The translations under genes and the position numbers were made by a program. Positions 51,113 through 60,870 of a stretch of DNA of 64,000 nucleotides are shown piece by piece (position 1 is the stretch's first letter; every line of letters begins with the position of its first letter). The stretch spans positions 62,001-126,000 of the forward strand of contig JAEWTV010000128.1 of assembly GCA_023397675.1 (NCBI GenBank), given 5' to 3'. Under the pieces are notes generated by a model. The model ran no database searches, was not told the origin of the DNA, and saw only the letters and a list, made by a program, of their open reading frames with translations. This DNA comes from Bacillota bacterium (GTDB taxonomy: Bacteria; Bacillota; Clostridia; Acetivibrionales; JANLFN01).

Positions 51113-54109
51113 ATGAATAAGAATTTTTTTAAATACTTCAAAAAAGTTAACAGGTTTGTATTGTCAGCAGCAGTTGCACTATCTGTAACTGCTTCAAGCG
51201 TCCCGGTCTTTGCGGAGACTACTGAAGCCTCTTTTACCGGTTCCTCAGACGCAACAGCTGTACTAAACAACTTACGATATAATGATGTAAGAAATTCAAA
51301 CACATGGGCAAAGGAAGCCATTTATGAATCAGGTGCTCTTGATGTAATAAAAGGCTTTGGAAGCCAGACATTTGGTCTTAATAGTACTTTATCAAAAGAG
51401 CAGGCAATTGCGATAGCTTATAGAATGGCTGGAAGAGAAGCTGATGCACAAAAAGCTGCAGAGACACTTGATAATGCAAGGTCCAAGGATGATAAAAAAA
51501 CCAATGCCATAAGTATGTGGTCTGACGGATATCTACAGCTTGCTGCCAATGAAGGCTTGATAAGCCAAACCGATTTAAATGATGCGTTCACACAGGATCA
51601 GACTTCCCTTGATACAACTGCCTTTCACAAAAGTGCTCCGGCACAAAGGCAGGAAATGGCTTTTTATATAGCAAAGGTTCTTAAACTTGACCCTGCATAT
51701 GAGCAGCAGGAAATATTCAATAGCTATAGTGACTGGTCTTCGGCTGACCCAACAAAGGTACCTTATATTGAAGCGGTTCTTAAAAATAATATTATGAACG
51801 GATCAAATGGGCGTTTCTATCCTACACAGTCATTAACCAGAGAACAGGGTGCACAGATTGCAAAAAATGCTTCGGATACTATTCTCCCTCTTCGCAAATA
51901 TGTGAAATACTCGGGAGTTATAGAAGATAAAACAGGAGTTTCTGATGTTTCTGTCAGCGGCAACATAAACAGAACTTTGCTAAGTGTACGCAATAGTAAT
52001 GGAAATCTTCATGTTATAACGGTAGATAACCCTGTAAATAGCTCAAGTATGGGCAGAAATGAAGAAAACGGACAGTATGTCAGCAATAATCAAAAGGAAT
52101 TGGTAGTTTATAAGAACGGTCAGATAGGTAACAGCAGTTTGCTTAGAACAGGAGATTCAATTGAGTACATAACAGCGCCTGATAAAACGGTTAAATTTGT
52201 TAATGTAATTAATTCCTCAAATACGTCAAGCTACATTGCCGTGAGGTTTGAAGGTATAGACCCAGCCACAAAAAAACTTACTGTAACACAGCTCTATAAA
52301 ACAGACAACTCAGATGGTACGGGTTCAGTTATTAATTCCTCCATAAGCGGCACACCTGCCATATATAGCTATAGCAATAATGTTATAGTAAACTCTGATG
52401 ACGGTATTTCAAGTATTGATGAAATATCATCGGGAGCAACAGGTGTTGTAACGGTTACCAACGGAATTGTAACTTCCATAAAGTTGTCAAACCTTAACGG
52501 ATACAACAAGGAAAAAGGTGTTGTAAGCGGTATAGTGCAGGACAATAATCCCCAGCTTGGTTATATAACCTTATATAATGCAGACGGTTCGGGAACAGAC
52601 CCCGATAAGGAAAGTCAGCTTATCTTGAGCAGAACATATAACTATAATACAGGAGATTTGGAAGTTCAGAAAAATCATTCACCTGCCGCAATTGAGGACA
52701 TTGAGCCGGGAGACACTGTATTTTTAAAGACTGATGAGATGGGTACTGTTGTTTCCATAAGTGCTGTAGACAATTTTCAGACCAAGTATGCAAAAGTAAT
52801 TTCCAAAAAGCCCGCAACTATTGCCGTAAGATTCGATGACGGTTCACAGCAGGTGCTTGATGTTCCTTCACAGACACCGGTACTTTCTGACAATAAGCTG
52901 GTTGGTTACGGTTCTGTTAAAGACGGTGACCGTGTTCGTTTGATGCTGCATATAACAAATGGCTTCACGAGGGTTAAGGAAATAGCAATAGAAGGCAGTA
53001 AAGCAGGCGGACAGCTAATTTCAAATGTATATAAAGGAACGGTTTCATATCTTAATGAAGCAAAGAACAGTCTGGTTGTCCAAAACCTTCAGGTGCTGGA
53101 TAACGGCAAATGGCAAAGAATTGACCAAAAGGGTTTCAATGACATAAAGCTTTCAAAGGATTGCAGTATTTATCTCAATGACAAGGCAATTGACACAAAA
53201 ACTTTAAACAGGTATTCCAAAGGAAATGAAGCTTACATAGCTGTTAAAAAGGATTATGGTAACGAAGAAAATGCTGTAATGGTGAGCTTCAGAAATATCG
53301 GGGATACTGAAACTTTGTATGATGACAGCGTAGCCAGTGCTGTTCCGGGTTCCAATTCATTCAGTATCATGAATTCTTATAAAACTGTATCATATGGACC
53401 GGGCTCAATAATCATTAAAGATGGAAGACTTGTTACAGGCAGCAGCCTTAATGGTGATGACAGCGCTTACATAGTTGCAAATCTTAATAACTATGGAACT
53501 GATAAGTATTATGCAGGGGTGGTCCAGGTAAGCCAAAGACCAAATTCCAACTTTATTCAGATTTATCGAGGCAGAATATCTAAGATTAATGAAAATCAGG
53601 ACTTTACAGTTGAGTCATTCTCACAACTTAACGGAAATACATGGCAGTACAGTAATACGCCTAAAACGTTTAACCTCAAGAGTAGTACAAGAATACTTGA
53701 TGAATCAGGTGTGGTAAACCAGAGAGACTTTATTTCGTATGGTGATAACAGTTATGTAGGCAAGGTGGTGTATGTACTCGCCAATAATCTTGATACTGTA
53801 ATGATAAGTGCTGCTCCATTCGGGAACGCTTTGGTGAAGGGAACCATATACGATGTATCAAGCGGGGGAACAGGCAGTGGTTCATCAGGAACAACTTTGA
53901 AACTGAGAAATGCAAAGTCATTTAATCCTAATACGAACCTATGGACAGACAGTAATGAGATGAGTATTGGAACGCTTAGTGATACAATTGTTATTAAGAA
54001 TAATTCAATAGTTACTGCGGATGATCTGAAGAACGGTGACAATATAAGGGTTATAAAGGCCGACAATACTCCTTCAGGCACCGGGTATATAATATTTGTA
54101 GAGAATTAA
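51113..54109 (+). CDS. large S-layer homology (SLH) domain surface protein
   Basis: A 998-residue secreted protein. Residues 1-34 are a signal peptide ending VFAE. Residues about 52-270 hold three SLH-like repeats (WAKEAIYESGALDVIKGFG, MWSDGYLQLAANEGLI, YIEAVLKNNIMNGSNGRFYP), which attach to secondary cell-wall polymers. The other 700 residues are beta-rich repeats of about 90 residues, with recurring GTVS, GDTV and GDRV turns; no enzyme motif is visible. It is probably a structural surface-layer protein. ATG at 51113 has AAAGG ahead. It is followed by a second SLH gene after 33 bases. Confidence 0.85.
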   Translation: MNKNFFKYFKKVNRFVLSAAVALSVTASSVPVFAETTEASFTGSSDATAVLNNLRYNDVRNSNTWAKEAIYESGALDVIKGFGSQTFGLNSTLSKEQAIAIAYRMAGREADAQKAAETLDNARSKDDKKTNAISMWSDGYLQLAANEGLISQTDLNDAFTQDQTSLDTTAFHKSAPAQRQEMAFYIAKVLKLDPAYEQQEIFNSYSDWSSADPTKVPYIEAVLKNNIMNGSNGRFYPTQSLTREQGAQIAKNASDTILPLRKYVKYSGVIEDKTGVSDVSVSGNINRTLLSVRNSNGNLHVITVDNPVNSSSMGRNEENGQYVSNNQKELVVYKNGQIGNSSLLRTGDSIEYITAPDKTVKFVNVINSSNTSSYIAVRFEGIDPATKKLTVTQLYKTDNSDGTGSVINSSISGTPAIYSYSNNVIVNSDDGISSIDEISSGATGVVTVTNGIVTSIKLSNLNGYNKEKGVVSGIVQDNNPQLGYITLYNADGSGTDPDKESQLILSRTYNYNTGDLEVQKNHSPAAIEDIEPGDTVFLKTDEMGTVVSISAVDNFQTKYAKVISKKPATIAVRFDDGSQQVLDVPSQTPVLSDNKLVGYGSVKDGDRVRLMLHITNGFTRVKEIAIEGSKAGGQLISNVYKGTVSYLNEAKNSLVVQNLQVLDNGKWQRIDQKGFNDIKLSKDCSIYLNDKAIDTKTLNRYSKGNEAYIAVKKDYGNEENAVMVSFRNIGDTETLYDDSVASAVPGSNSFSIMNSYKTVSYGPGSIIIKDGRLVTGSSLNGDDSAYIVANLNNYGTDKYYAGVVQVSQRPNSNFIQIYRGRISKINENQDFTVESFSQLNGNTWQYSNTPKTFNLKSSTRILDESGVVNQRDFISYGDNSYVGKVVYVLANNLDTVMISAAPFGNALVKGTIYDVSSGGTGSGSSGTTLKLRNAKSFNPNTNLWTDSNEMSIGTLSDTIVIKNNSIVTADDLKNGDNIRVIKADNTPSGTGYIIFVEN

Positions 54110-54142
54110 TGCTGACAGTAAATAAATTACGGGGTGACACAT

Positions 54143-55666
54143 ATGAGAAAGTATCTAAAAATTATATTAAGCTTGACAATAATAGTGGGGTTGATTTTTC
54201 CCTCGATGGTATACGCCAGTCAGGGTGAATTCGGATATGAAGGTGGAGTATCAACACAGATACTTCCGGCCAAAACTGCCAGCAAAATCTCATATAATTA
54301 TTCGGAAATGTGTTTTATAACAGGCAAACCGGTTAAATTCACCGGAACTCTTACAATATCAAAATCTTCAAAGGCCAATGGCAAAACGGCTACATATATA
54401 TACAGCCTTGCCAATACACAAAATAAAGCTACCCTTACCCGTACGCTTGTTTATAACACCAAGCTTACAACAGATGTAAACGGGCAGACTATAGAAGAAA
54501 CCTCATTTGGTAAAACACCTACCGAAGTTATTAAATTTGATAAGAATGTTTATACCCTTACAAATTATCAGCTGACAAAAACAAATATTATTGATTCAAA
54601 GCCTGTTTCAAATTATTTTTCGGGGAACATACAAAGCCTTAAGGAATATAATATTGGAAATAACCCGGTAATAGGAAAAATGACTGTGGATACTACCGGC
54701 AGATTCTATGGATATGACCAATATTGGAGCAGTTCAGAGGTACAAACACTGGATTATCTTTATAACTATGAAAGTAATGACAAAAAGGAAAAATGGGGCG
54801 GTTCAGTAAGTGTAAATGTTTCATCTAGTACTGTTAAAGACCTGCAATACCAGGAAAATGAGCCTGATCAGATAAGCTTTGACGGTGGTTACATTCAGAC
54901 TCAGAAAAACGATGTAGTTTTGGATTACAGCAGTGAAATGCCTGAATTTGATTCTAAAGGAATCTCTACGGATAATGTTGTTAAATCACAGGATAGTATA
55001 AAGATGGAAGCATTTCCTACACAAACAAGATTACCTGTTACAGATCTCAATTATCTTAGAGGTAATTGGGCTGAGAATGATATAAAATTGCTGTTCAGTA
55101 TAGGAGCATTTAAAAATACAAGCGGAAAATTGGACCCTCAGAAATTCATAACAAGAGCAGAATTTGCTTCGGCACTGATAAATTCAGTAAAGGACGTTCC
55201 TGCTGACCCTACAATAAAGACTACAGCCACAAGAACAACCTCCAAAACGAAACTTACATCTCCTTTTAATGATGTTCCTACTAACAGTGTTTACTTCAAC
55301 GAAATAAACACCGCTTATAAGAAAGGTATATTCAGTGGGAGGGGAAATAATAACTTTGAGCCTGGTGAAACAATTTCCCTTGCAGAAGCGGTAGTCGCGT
55401 TCATAAGGGCTTTAGGACTACAAAATATGGCTCCAAATGCTAATGCAGTAACTACATTTAAGGATAATGATAGTATTCCTTCCTTTGCAAGAAGCTCTAT
55501 GTATGTAGCCGAACAAATCGGTTTAATTCATGCAGATGACCGCGGTTACATAAATCCTAACGACAAGATAACCAAAGCAAGGGCTGCAGTGATGCTTAAT
55601 GACCTTATAGAATACATGAGAAATGGGATATCAAAGGACTACAGGGAAAATATTCTGAATTATTAG
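54143..55666 (+). CDS. SLH-domain surface protein
   Basis: A 507-residue secreted protein. The signal peptide covers residues 1-26 (ends VYAS). Residues about 30-290 are a Thr/Ser/Tyr-rich beta domain of unknown role. Residues about 305-495 are three SLH repeats: NWAENDIKLLFSIGAFKN, YFNEINTAYKKGIFSGRGNN and SSMYVAEQIGLIHADDRG. The order is opposite to the upstream protein, where SLH comes first. ATG at 54143 follows GGGGTGA. It is probably co-transcribed with the preceding SLH gene. Confidence 0.86.
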   Translation: MRKYLKIILSLTIIVGLIFPSMVYASQGEFGYEGGVSTQILPAKTASKISYNYSEMCFITGKPVKFTGTLTISKSSKANGKTATYIYSLANTQNKATLTRTLVYNTKLTTDVNGQTIEETSFGKTPTEVIKFDKNVYTLTNYQLTKTNIIDSKPVSNYFSGNIQSLKEYNIGNNPVIGKMTVDTTGRFYGYDQYWSSSEVQTLDYLYNYESNDKKEKWGGSVSVNVSSSTVKDLQYQENEPDQISFDGGYIQTQKNDVVLDYSSEMPEFDSKGISTDNVVKSQDSIKMEAFPTQTRLPVTDLNYLRGNWAENDIKLLFSIGAFKNTSGKLDPQKFITRAEFASALINSVKDVPADPTIKTTATRTTSKTKLTSPFNDVPTNSVYFNEINTAYKKGIFSGRGNNNFEPGETISLAEAVVAFIRALGLQNMAPNANAVTTFKDNDSIPSFARSSMYVAEQIGLIHADDRGYINPNDKITKARAAVMLNDLIEYMRNGISKDYRENILNY

Positions 55667-55678
55667 GATGAGATGCAC

Positions 55679-55717
55679 ACAGACAGGAATGTAAATAATT
55701 TCTGTCTGTTATTTTTT
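55679..55717 (+). terminator. Rho-independent terminator after the SLH genes
   Basis: ACAGACAG pairs with CTGTCTGT around an AT-rich loop; TTA and T7 follow. Confidence 0.87.
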
Positions 55718-55780
55718 TGTAGAAAGTGCTAATCTATAATATATATTTATATTTTAGCAAAAAGGGGAATTGCTGAGAAC

Positions 55781-57262
55781 ATGAAAAATTTAAGAAAGCT
55801 TATTGTTATTGTCTTAATATCCTGCATTTTATTTGTACAGCAGGTCTTTGCAGAAAATTCTTACCAAGCTTTGAGCTCGGGTTACATGCAAAGTGTTTTG
55901 GATATGATTAAAGGTATTTATAACGGAAGTGTTACCGATGACAAGCTGCTTGAAGGCTCTTTAAAAGGCATGTTTGGAACAATGGACCCGTACACTGTTT
56001 TTTATACACCCAAGGAAGCACAGGCTTTTATGGATAGTATGAATGGCTCCTATAGCGGTATAGGTGTTTCAATATCGCTTGAGGATAAGTACATAGTTGT
56101 GAACAAGGTATTCAGGGGTTCCCCGGCAGAACGTGCAGGTATTAACATTGGAGACAGAATAGTTGAAGCTGGAGGCAACAGTCTTGTAGGGGTAGGAACC
56201 GATGTAGCTGTCGGTTTTATTACAGGACAGCCTGGAACTTCAGTAAAACTTGGTATTATTAAAGGTGGTAGTTCAGATAAGACATATATTGAGGTTAAAC
56301 GTGAAAGCATACAGTACAACCCTGTTACATATCTAATAAAGAATAATATCGGTTACATAAAGCTTGATATATTTAACTCAAATGCATACCAGGGAGTGCG
56401 CGAAACACTTGACAGCTTTGATAAGGCGGGAATTAAAAAAATTATACTCGACCTTAGGGACAATCCTGGAGGGGAAGTTGATCAGGCTGTAGCAATTGCC
56501 AGAGAGTTCATTCCAAAGGGACTTATTACAAAGCTTGATTTTAAATCTGAGGATATTAAAGATGTCGAATATTATTCATACCTCGAAGCTGTAAAATATA
56601 AGGTGGCTGTACTTACCAATGGCCAAAGTGCCAGTGCTTCCGAGATTTTGGCAGGAGCATTTCAGGATACTGGAGCAGGAACCTTAATTGGAACAAAAAC
56701 CTTTGGAAAGGCCAAGGTTCAGAATTTGCTTCCTCTGCTTACACCTCAGGCATTTGAGAAATATCAGAATCAGCTGGGTGTAAAAGTGGTAAATGCTTAC
56801 GAGCTTATTTCAAAGTATGGCGTCAGCCCTACTCAGGATGAAATAATAGGCTGGACTAAGATCACTACCGGAATGTATACTACTCCAAAAGGAAGAATGA
56901 TTGATCTTAAAGGTATAGAACCCGACAAATCAGTGGAAGATAAAAGGATTGTAAACGGAATTGATGTATCTTCAATACAGAAACTGCCTGAGACACGCAA
57001 ACCCAAGCTGAATGATACCGGCAGTGATATTTTGAATGCTGAAAGAATATTAAAGGCTAGTGGGTATTTCAGTGGTACTCCTGATTTTACCTTCGGGAGT
57101 GATACTTCGTCTGCAATAGCCAAATTCCAAAGGGATTCAGGTGGATATGCATATGGAGTAATGGATTTTAATACTCAGAAATGGCTTAATTCCAAGCTTG
57201 ATGAACTTGTAAAAAAATATGATACACAGTACGCAAAAGCTGTAGAGGTTTTAAATAATTAG
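55781..57262 (+). CDS. S41 carboxy-terminal processing protease
   Basis: A 493-residue secreted serine protease of the CtpA/CtpB type. Residues 1-24 are a signal peptide. A PDZ domain lies near 85-165 (YSGIGVSISLE, GSPAERAGINIGDRIVEAGG). The S41 core follows with LDLRDNPGG, the catalytic Ser 285 in QSASASEI and Lys 310 in GTKTFGKAKVQ, 25 residues apart as in the family. Residues about 410-475 are a peptidoglycan-binding type 1 domain. CtpB cleaves SpoIVFA in Bacillus sporulation, but Ctp proteases have many roles. ATG at 55781 follows AAGGGG. Confidence 0.92.
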   Translation: MKNLRKLIVIVLISCILFVQQVFAENSYQALSSGYMQSVLDMIKGIYNGSVTDDKLLEGSLKGMFGTMDPYTVFYTPKEAQAFMDSMNGSYSGIGVSISLEDKYIVVNKVFRGSPAERAGINIGDRIVEAGGNSLVGVGTDVAVGFITGQPGTSVKLGIIKGGSSDKTYIEVKRESIQYNPVTYLIKNNIGYIKLDIFNSNAYQGVRETLDSFDKAGIKKIILDLRDNPGGEVDQAVAIAREFIPKGLITKLDFKSEDIKDVEYYSYLEAVKYKVAVLTNGQSASASEILAGAFQDTGAGTLIGTKTFGKAKVQNLLPLLTPQAFEKYQNQLGVKVVNAYELISKYGVSPTQDEIIGWTKITTGMYTTPKGRMIDLKGIEPDKSVEDKRIVNGIDVSSIQKLPETRKPKLNDTGSDILNAERILKASGYFSGTPDFTFGSDTSSAIAKFQRDSGGYAYGVMDFNTQKWLNSKLDELVKKYDTQYAKAVEVLNN

Positions 57263-57288
57263 TAAATTAGCAAATCTAAATTATAATT

Positions 57289-57317
57289 TCTCTAAAACGC
57301 CTTATTTAGAGATTTTT
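57289..57317 (+). terminator. terminator after the S41 protease
   Basis: TCTCTAAA pairs with TTTAGAGA around 8 bases, then T5. Confidence 0.75.
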
Positions 57318-57352
57318 CACGCTTATACTTTTAGATTCTGCGGCAAACTCTA

Positions 57353-57381
57353 TTGACACTCTAAAGTGCCAAATATAAAAT
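57353..57381 (+). promoter_or_regulatory. strong SigA promoter of pyrG
   Basis: TTGACA (57353-57358), 17-base spacer, TAAAAT (57376-57381). The roughly 80-base leader shows no run of G at its start as used in Bacillus pyrG control. Confidence 0.83.
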
Positions 57382-57469
57382 AATAAAGGTGATAAAATAA
57401 TCTATAATAATATGCTTATATTATCTGTTATATGCTTCATTTCCAGCTAATTTTTAGGAGGATTAAATA

Positions 57470-59083
57470 ATGTCTGTTAAGTACATTTTTGTAACCGGCG
57501 GTGTTGTTTCAGGTTTGGGAAAAGGAATTACCGCAGCATCGTTAGGAAGGCTTTTGAAGGCAAGAGGTCTTCATGTTACAATCCAGAAATTTGACCCATA
57601 CATAAATGTAGACCCTGGTACCATGAGTCCATACCAGCACGGCGAGGTATTTGTTACTGACGATGGAGCAGAAACAGATTTGGATTTGGGTCACTATGAA
57701 AGATTCATTGATGAAAATTTAAGTAAAAATAATAATGTCACTACCGGCAAAATATACTGGTCGGTTATTAGCAAGGAAAGAAAAGGAGATTTCCTAGGCG
57801 GAACTGTTCAGGTAATCCCTCATATTACAAATGAAATAAAAGAGAGAATTTACAGGGTAGGAAAAGCTGACCACACGGATGTAGTTATTACCGAGATTGG
57901 TGGTACAGTCGGAGATATTGAAAGTCTTCCTTTCCTTGAGGCAATAAGACAAGCTGCTACTGAGCTCGGAAGAGAAAATGTCATGTATATTCATGTAACA
58001 TTGGTTCCTTACCTTGGCAAATCCGGAGAGTTAAAAACAAAGCCAACCCAGCATAGCGCAAAAGAACTTAGAAGTATAGGTATTCAGCCTGATGTAATAG
58101 TTTGTCGTACGGAAAAACAGCTTTCTAAAGACCTGAAGGATAAAATAAGCCTGTTCTGTAATGTACCCAAGGATTCTGTAGTGCAGAACCTTGACGCAGA
58201 GGTCTTGTATGAGGTTCCTTTGATGTTGGAAAAAGAAGGACTTGCACAGATAGTATGCAAACGTCTAGGACTTAGCTGTACAGAGCCGGATTTAAGTGGT
58301 TGGGAGGAAATGGTTAATAAGCAGAAAAACTTTTCACATACAGTAAACATAGCACTTGTAGGAAAATATGTTGAACTGCATGATGCGTACTTAAGTGTTG
58401 TTGAATCCTTAAAGCACGGCGGTATTGCCAATGATGCGGATGTAAATATAAAGTGGGTTAATTCAGAACACCTTAATGAGGAAAACATCAAGAATTATCT
58501 ACTGAAGGCCGATGGTATTCTTGTGCCTGGCGGTTTTGGAGACAGAGGTATAGAAGGTAAGATTCTGGCAGCAAAATATGCAAGGGAAAACAAGATTCCT
58601 TATTTCGGAATATGTCTGGGAATGCAGATGGCAGTTGTTGAATATGCAAGAAATGTTGCGGGGCTTACTAATGCAAATAGTTCTGAGTTTGATCCTGAAA
58701 CAAAATATCCTGTAATAGATCTTATGCCTGATCAAAAGGACATTGACGAAAAGGGCGGTACAATGAGGCTTGGCCTTTATCCCTGCAAGGTAAATGAAAA
58801 ATCCAGGACCTATGAAGTATACAAAGAAGAACTTATATATGAAAGACACAGACACAGGTATGAATTTAATAATGAATACCGTGATATACTGACTAAGAAA
58901 GGCTTGGTTATTTCTGGACTGTCACCAAGCGAAAGATTGGTAGAAATGATTGAACTGCCTGACCATCCATGGTTTATTGGAGTTCAGTTCCATCCGGAAT
59001 TCAAATCAAGACCTAACAGACCTCATGCCCTATTCAGGGAATTTATAAGGGCATCACTTGAAAAGAGTTTAAAAAATAAATAG
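57470..59083 (+). CDS. pyrG: CTP synthase
   Basis: Aminates UTP to CTP with glutamine nitrogen. The N-terminal amidoligase has KYIFVTGGVVSGLGKGIT and KFDPYINVDPGTM; the C-terminal glutamine amidotransferase has FGICLGMQ (nucleophile Cys) and the His-Glu pair in QFHPEFKSRP. Length is 537 residues, as expected. ATG at 57470 follows TAGGAGG. It is monocistronic. Confidence 0.97.
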   Translation: MSVKYIFVTGGVVSGLGKGITAASLGRLLKARGLHVTIQKFDPYINVDPGTMSPYQHGEVFVTDDGAETDLDLGHYERFIDENLSKNNNVTTGKIYWSVISKERKGDFLGGTVQVIPHITNEIKERIYRVGKADHTDVVITEIGGTVGDIESLPFLEAIRQAATELGRENVMYIHVTLVPYLGKSGELKTKPTQHSAKELRSIGIQPDVIVCRTEKQLSKDLKDKISLFCNVPKDSVVQNLDAEVLYEVPLMLEKEGLAQIVCKRLGLSCTEPDLSGWEEMVNKQKNFSHTVNIALVGKYVELHDAYLSVVESLKHGGIANDADVNIKWVNSEHLNEENIKNYLLKADGILVPGGFGDRGIEGKILAAKYARENKIPYFGICLGMQMAVVEYARNVAGLTNANSSEFDPETKYPVIDLMPDQKDIDEKGGTMRLGLYPCKVNEKSRTYEVYKEELIYERHRHRYEFNNEYRDILTKKGLVISGLSPSERLVEMIELPDHPWFIGVQFHPEFKSRPNRPHALFREFIRASLEKSLKNK

Positions 59084-59093
59084 ATATATTATA

Positions 59094-59127
59094 AAAAAAC
59101 AGGATAACAATATCCTGTTTTTTTTGT
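59094..59127 (+). terminator. Rho-independent terminator after pyrG
   Basis: ACAGGATA pairs with TATCCTGT around ACAA, flanked by A and T runs. Confidence 0.92.
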
Positions 59128-59153
59128 GATTTTAGCGCAAATATTTCCAACCC

Positions 59154-59182
59154 GTATAAAATAACTCATTATTGACAATACT
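59154..59182 (+). promoter_or_regulatory. candidate SigF promoter of spoIIR
   Basis: GTATA (59154-59158), 15-base spacer, GACAATACT (59174-59182), against the SigF pattern GyATA N15 GGnnAnAnT. One conserved G is missing. spoIIR is a SigF gene in Bacillus. Confidence 0.55.
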
Positions 59183-59232
59183 TCTTAATACCGATAACAA
59201 AAAACAAAAAAGGTATGATAAGGGGTGCGATA

Positions 59233-59946
59233 ATGAGTAAAGTATTGTCTGTGGTCAGGAAAAGCTTAAAAACTTTAAGTGGGAAAAAGGCTCTAAAATT
59301 ATCTTTAATTTTTGTTCTTCTTACAGTAGTAACGTCAGGTATGATCCTGTCCACATATTCCGAAAATGTTAATAAAAATCTTGAGAATAATCTTATAAGG
59401 CTGCATGTAATTGCTAACAGTGATTCTGATGCGGACCAGTCTTTGAAAAGAGACGTAAGAGATGCAATACTTCAGTATATGAAGGATGAGCTTAAGGATA
59501 CAAAGAGTATTCAACAGACTAAAACAATTTTAAATAGTAATATTACAAAGATAGAAGAAATTGCTGCAAAGGTAATTAAAGAGGAAGGTAAAAGCTACCC
59601 GGTTAAGGCAATGCTTGGTGAATTCCCGTTTCCAACCAAAGTATACGGGGATATAACCCTTCCGGCGGGAAACTATCAGGCTCTTCGAGTTGTTATAGGC
59701 AGTGGCAGCGGAGCAAACTGGTGGTGTGTTTTGTTCCCTCCGTTATGCTTTGTTGATGCAACTCATGGCGTGGTACCGGATTCAATGAAACAAAAGCTCA
59801 AAAGTACACTCACCGAGGATGAGTACAAAATAATTACAGAATCAGAAGATAAAGATAATATACCGGTAAAAATCAAGTTTAAGATAGTAGAATTCTTTCA
59901 GGAGTCAAAAAATAAGATAGCAGCCTTTTTTAGCAGCATATTCTGA
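59233..59946 (+). CDS. spoIIR: stage II sporulation protein R
   Basis: The forespore-made signal protein that triggers SpoIIGA to activate SigE in the mother cell. A single membrane segment or signal lies near residues 24-42. The family blocks NLIRLHVIANSDSDADQ and GANWWCVLFPPLCFVD are both present; the protein has 237 residues. ATG at 59233 follows AGGGGTG; the frame from 59215 is open but has no ribosome site. It is a single-gene unit between two terminators with a SigF-like promoter. Confidence 0.95.
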   Translation: MSKVLSVVRKSLKTLSGKKALKLSLIFVLLTVVTSGMILSTYSENVNKNLENNLIRLHVIANSDSDADQSLKRDVRDAILQYMKDELKDTKSIQQTKTILNSNITKIEEIAAKVIKEEGKSYPVKAMLGEFPFPTKVYGDITLPAGNYQALRVVIGSGSGANWWCVLFPPLCFVDATHGVVPDSMKQKLKSTLTEDEYKIITESEDKDNIPVKIKFKIVEFFQESKNKIAAFFSSIF

Positions 59947-59958
59947 TAGAAGTATATT

Positions 59959-59987
59959 AAAAAGTGCATTAATGATGCACTTTTTTG
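59959..59987 (+). terminator. Rho-independent terminator after spoIIR
   Basis: AAAAAGTGCAT pairs with ATGCACTTTTT around 5 bases, T6. Confidence 0.92.
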
Positions 59988-60094
59988 CGTTAAGCAAGAA
60001 AAAGATAATATTATTGGTGCTTGTGAAATATAGCTATATTGACGATATAAAATAATATATATTATTTATTATTGTCAGTCTGGCAGGAGGAGAA

Positions 60095-60763
60095 ATGCTA
60101 ACCACATATATGATATATGCTTTTAGACTGGTCTTGGCTTGTGTACTGGGTGGAATCATAGGCTATGAGAGGGAACATACTCACAGGCCTGCAGGCTTCA
60201 GAACTCATATACTTGTCTGTGTAGGTTCTGCACTGGTAATGATTACTTCAGAATTTATTTTTAATAAATACCTGCATATGGCTGCAGTTGATCCAACCAG
60301 GCTTGGAGCTCAGGTAATCAGCGGTATTGGCTTTCTTGGTGCAGGAACAATAATCAGGGAGGGTTTCAACGTAAAAGGCCTTACTACTGCTGCCAGCCTT
60401 TGGGCGGTTTCATGTGTGGGGATTGCAGCAGGTATAGGTTTTTATGAAGGAGCAATTGCAGCTACTATTCTTATTTTTCTTACATTAATAGCACTTAGAA
60501 AGATTGAAAAGGGCATGATGAAGAAAAGTATGCTTAAAACCATATATATACAGGCATTTAACATTACAGGCCTAATTGGTCAGATAAGTGAAATATTGAT
60601 AAGTCACAATGTTACTATAAAAACTATTGAATTCATGAACAATGAGGAAGAGGGAAACCTGGCGATCAAGATAAATGTAAAGTACACAGACAGCAATGCA
60701 TGTGGAAATGTTATCAATGACATACATAAACTTGAAGGTGTCCAAAAGGTTCATGAAGAATAG
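60095..60763 (+). CDS. MgtC/SapB family membrane protein
   Basis: A 222-residue MgtC-type protein. The N-terminal 135 residues form four to five membrane helices with the family motifs GGIIGYEREHTHRPAGFRTH and GIGFLGAGTIIREG. TTAASLWAVSCVGIAAG follows. The C-terminal 75 residues are a cytosolic ACT-like domain. MgtC proteins are tied to magnesium limitation and membrane-potential control; no magnesium riboswitch is recognisable in the short upstream region. ATG at 60095 follows AGGAGG. Confidence 0.9.
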   Translation: MLTTYMIYAFRLVLACVLGGIIGYEREHTHRPAGFRTHILVCVGSALVMITSEFIFNKYLHMAAVDPTRLGAQVISGIGFLGAGTIIREGFNVKGLTTAASLWAVSCVGIAAGIGFYEGAIAATILIFLTLIALRKIEKGMMKKSMLKTIYIQAFNITGLIGQISEILISHNVTIKTIEFMNNEEEGNLAIKINVKYTDSNACGNVINDIHKLEGVQKVHEE

Positions 60764-60802
60764 ATAGGCAAGATTTTTGTGATAAAACCATTTGTACAAC
60801 AT

Positions 60803-60842
60803 AAACATATTTTTAGAGTGTCCTCTATAAATATGTTTTTTT
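60803..60842 (+). terminator. Rho-independent terminator between mgtC and the EamA gene
   Basis: AAACATATTT pairs with AAATATGTTT, with an inner TAGAG/CTCTA stem, then a long T run. The EamA start lies 29 bases further on. Confidence 0.88.
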
Positions 60843-60870
60843 TTATTAATTTCTCTCGGAGGTTGTACAA

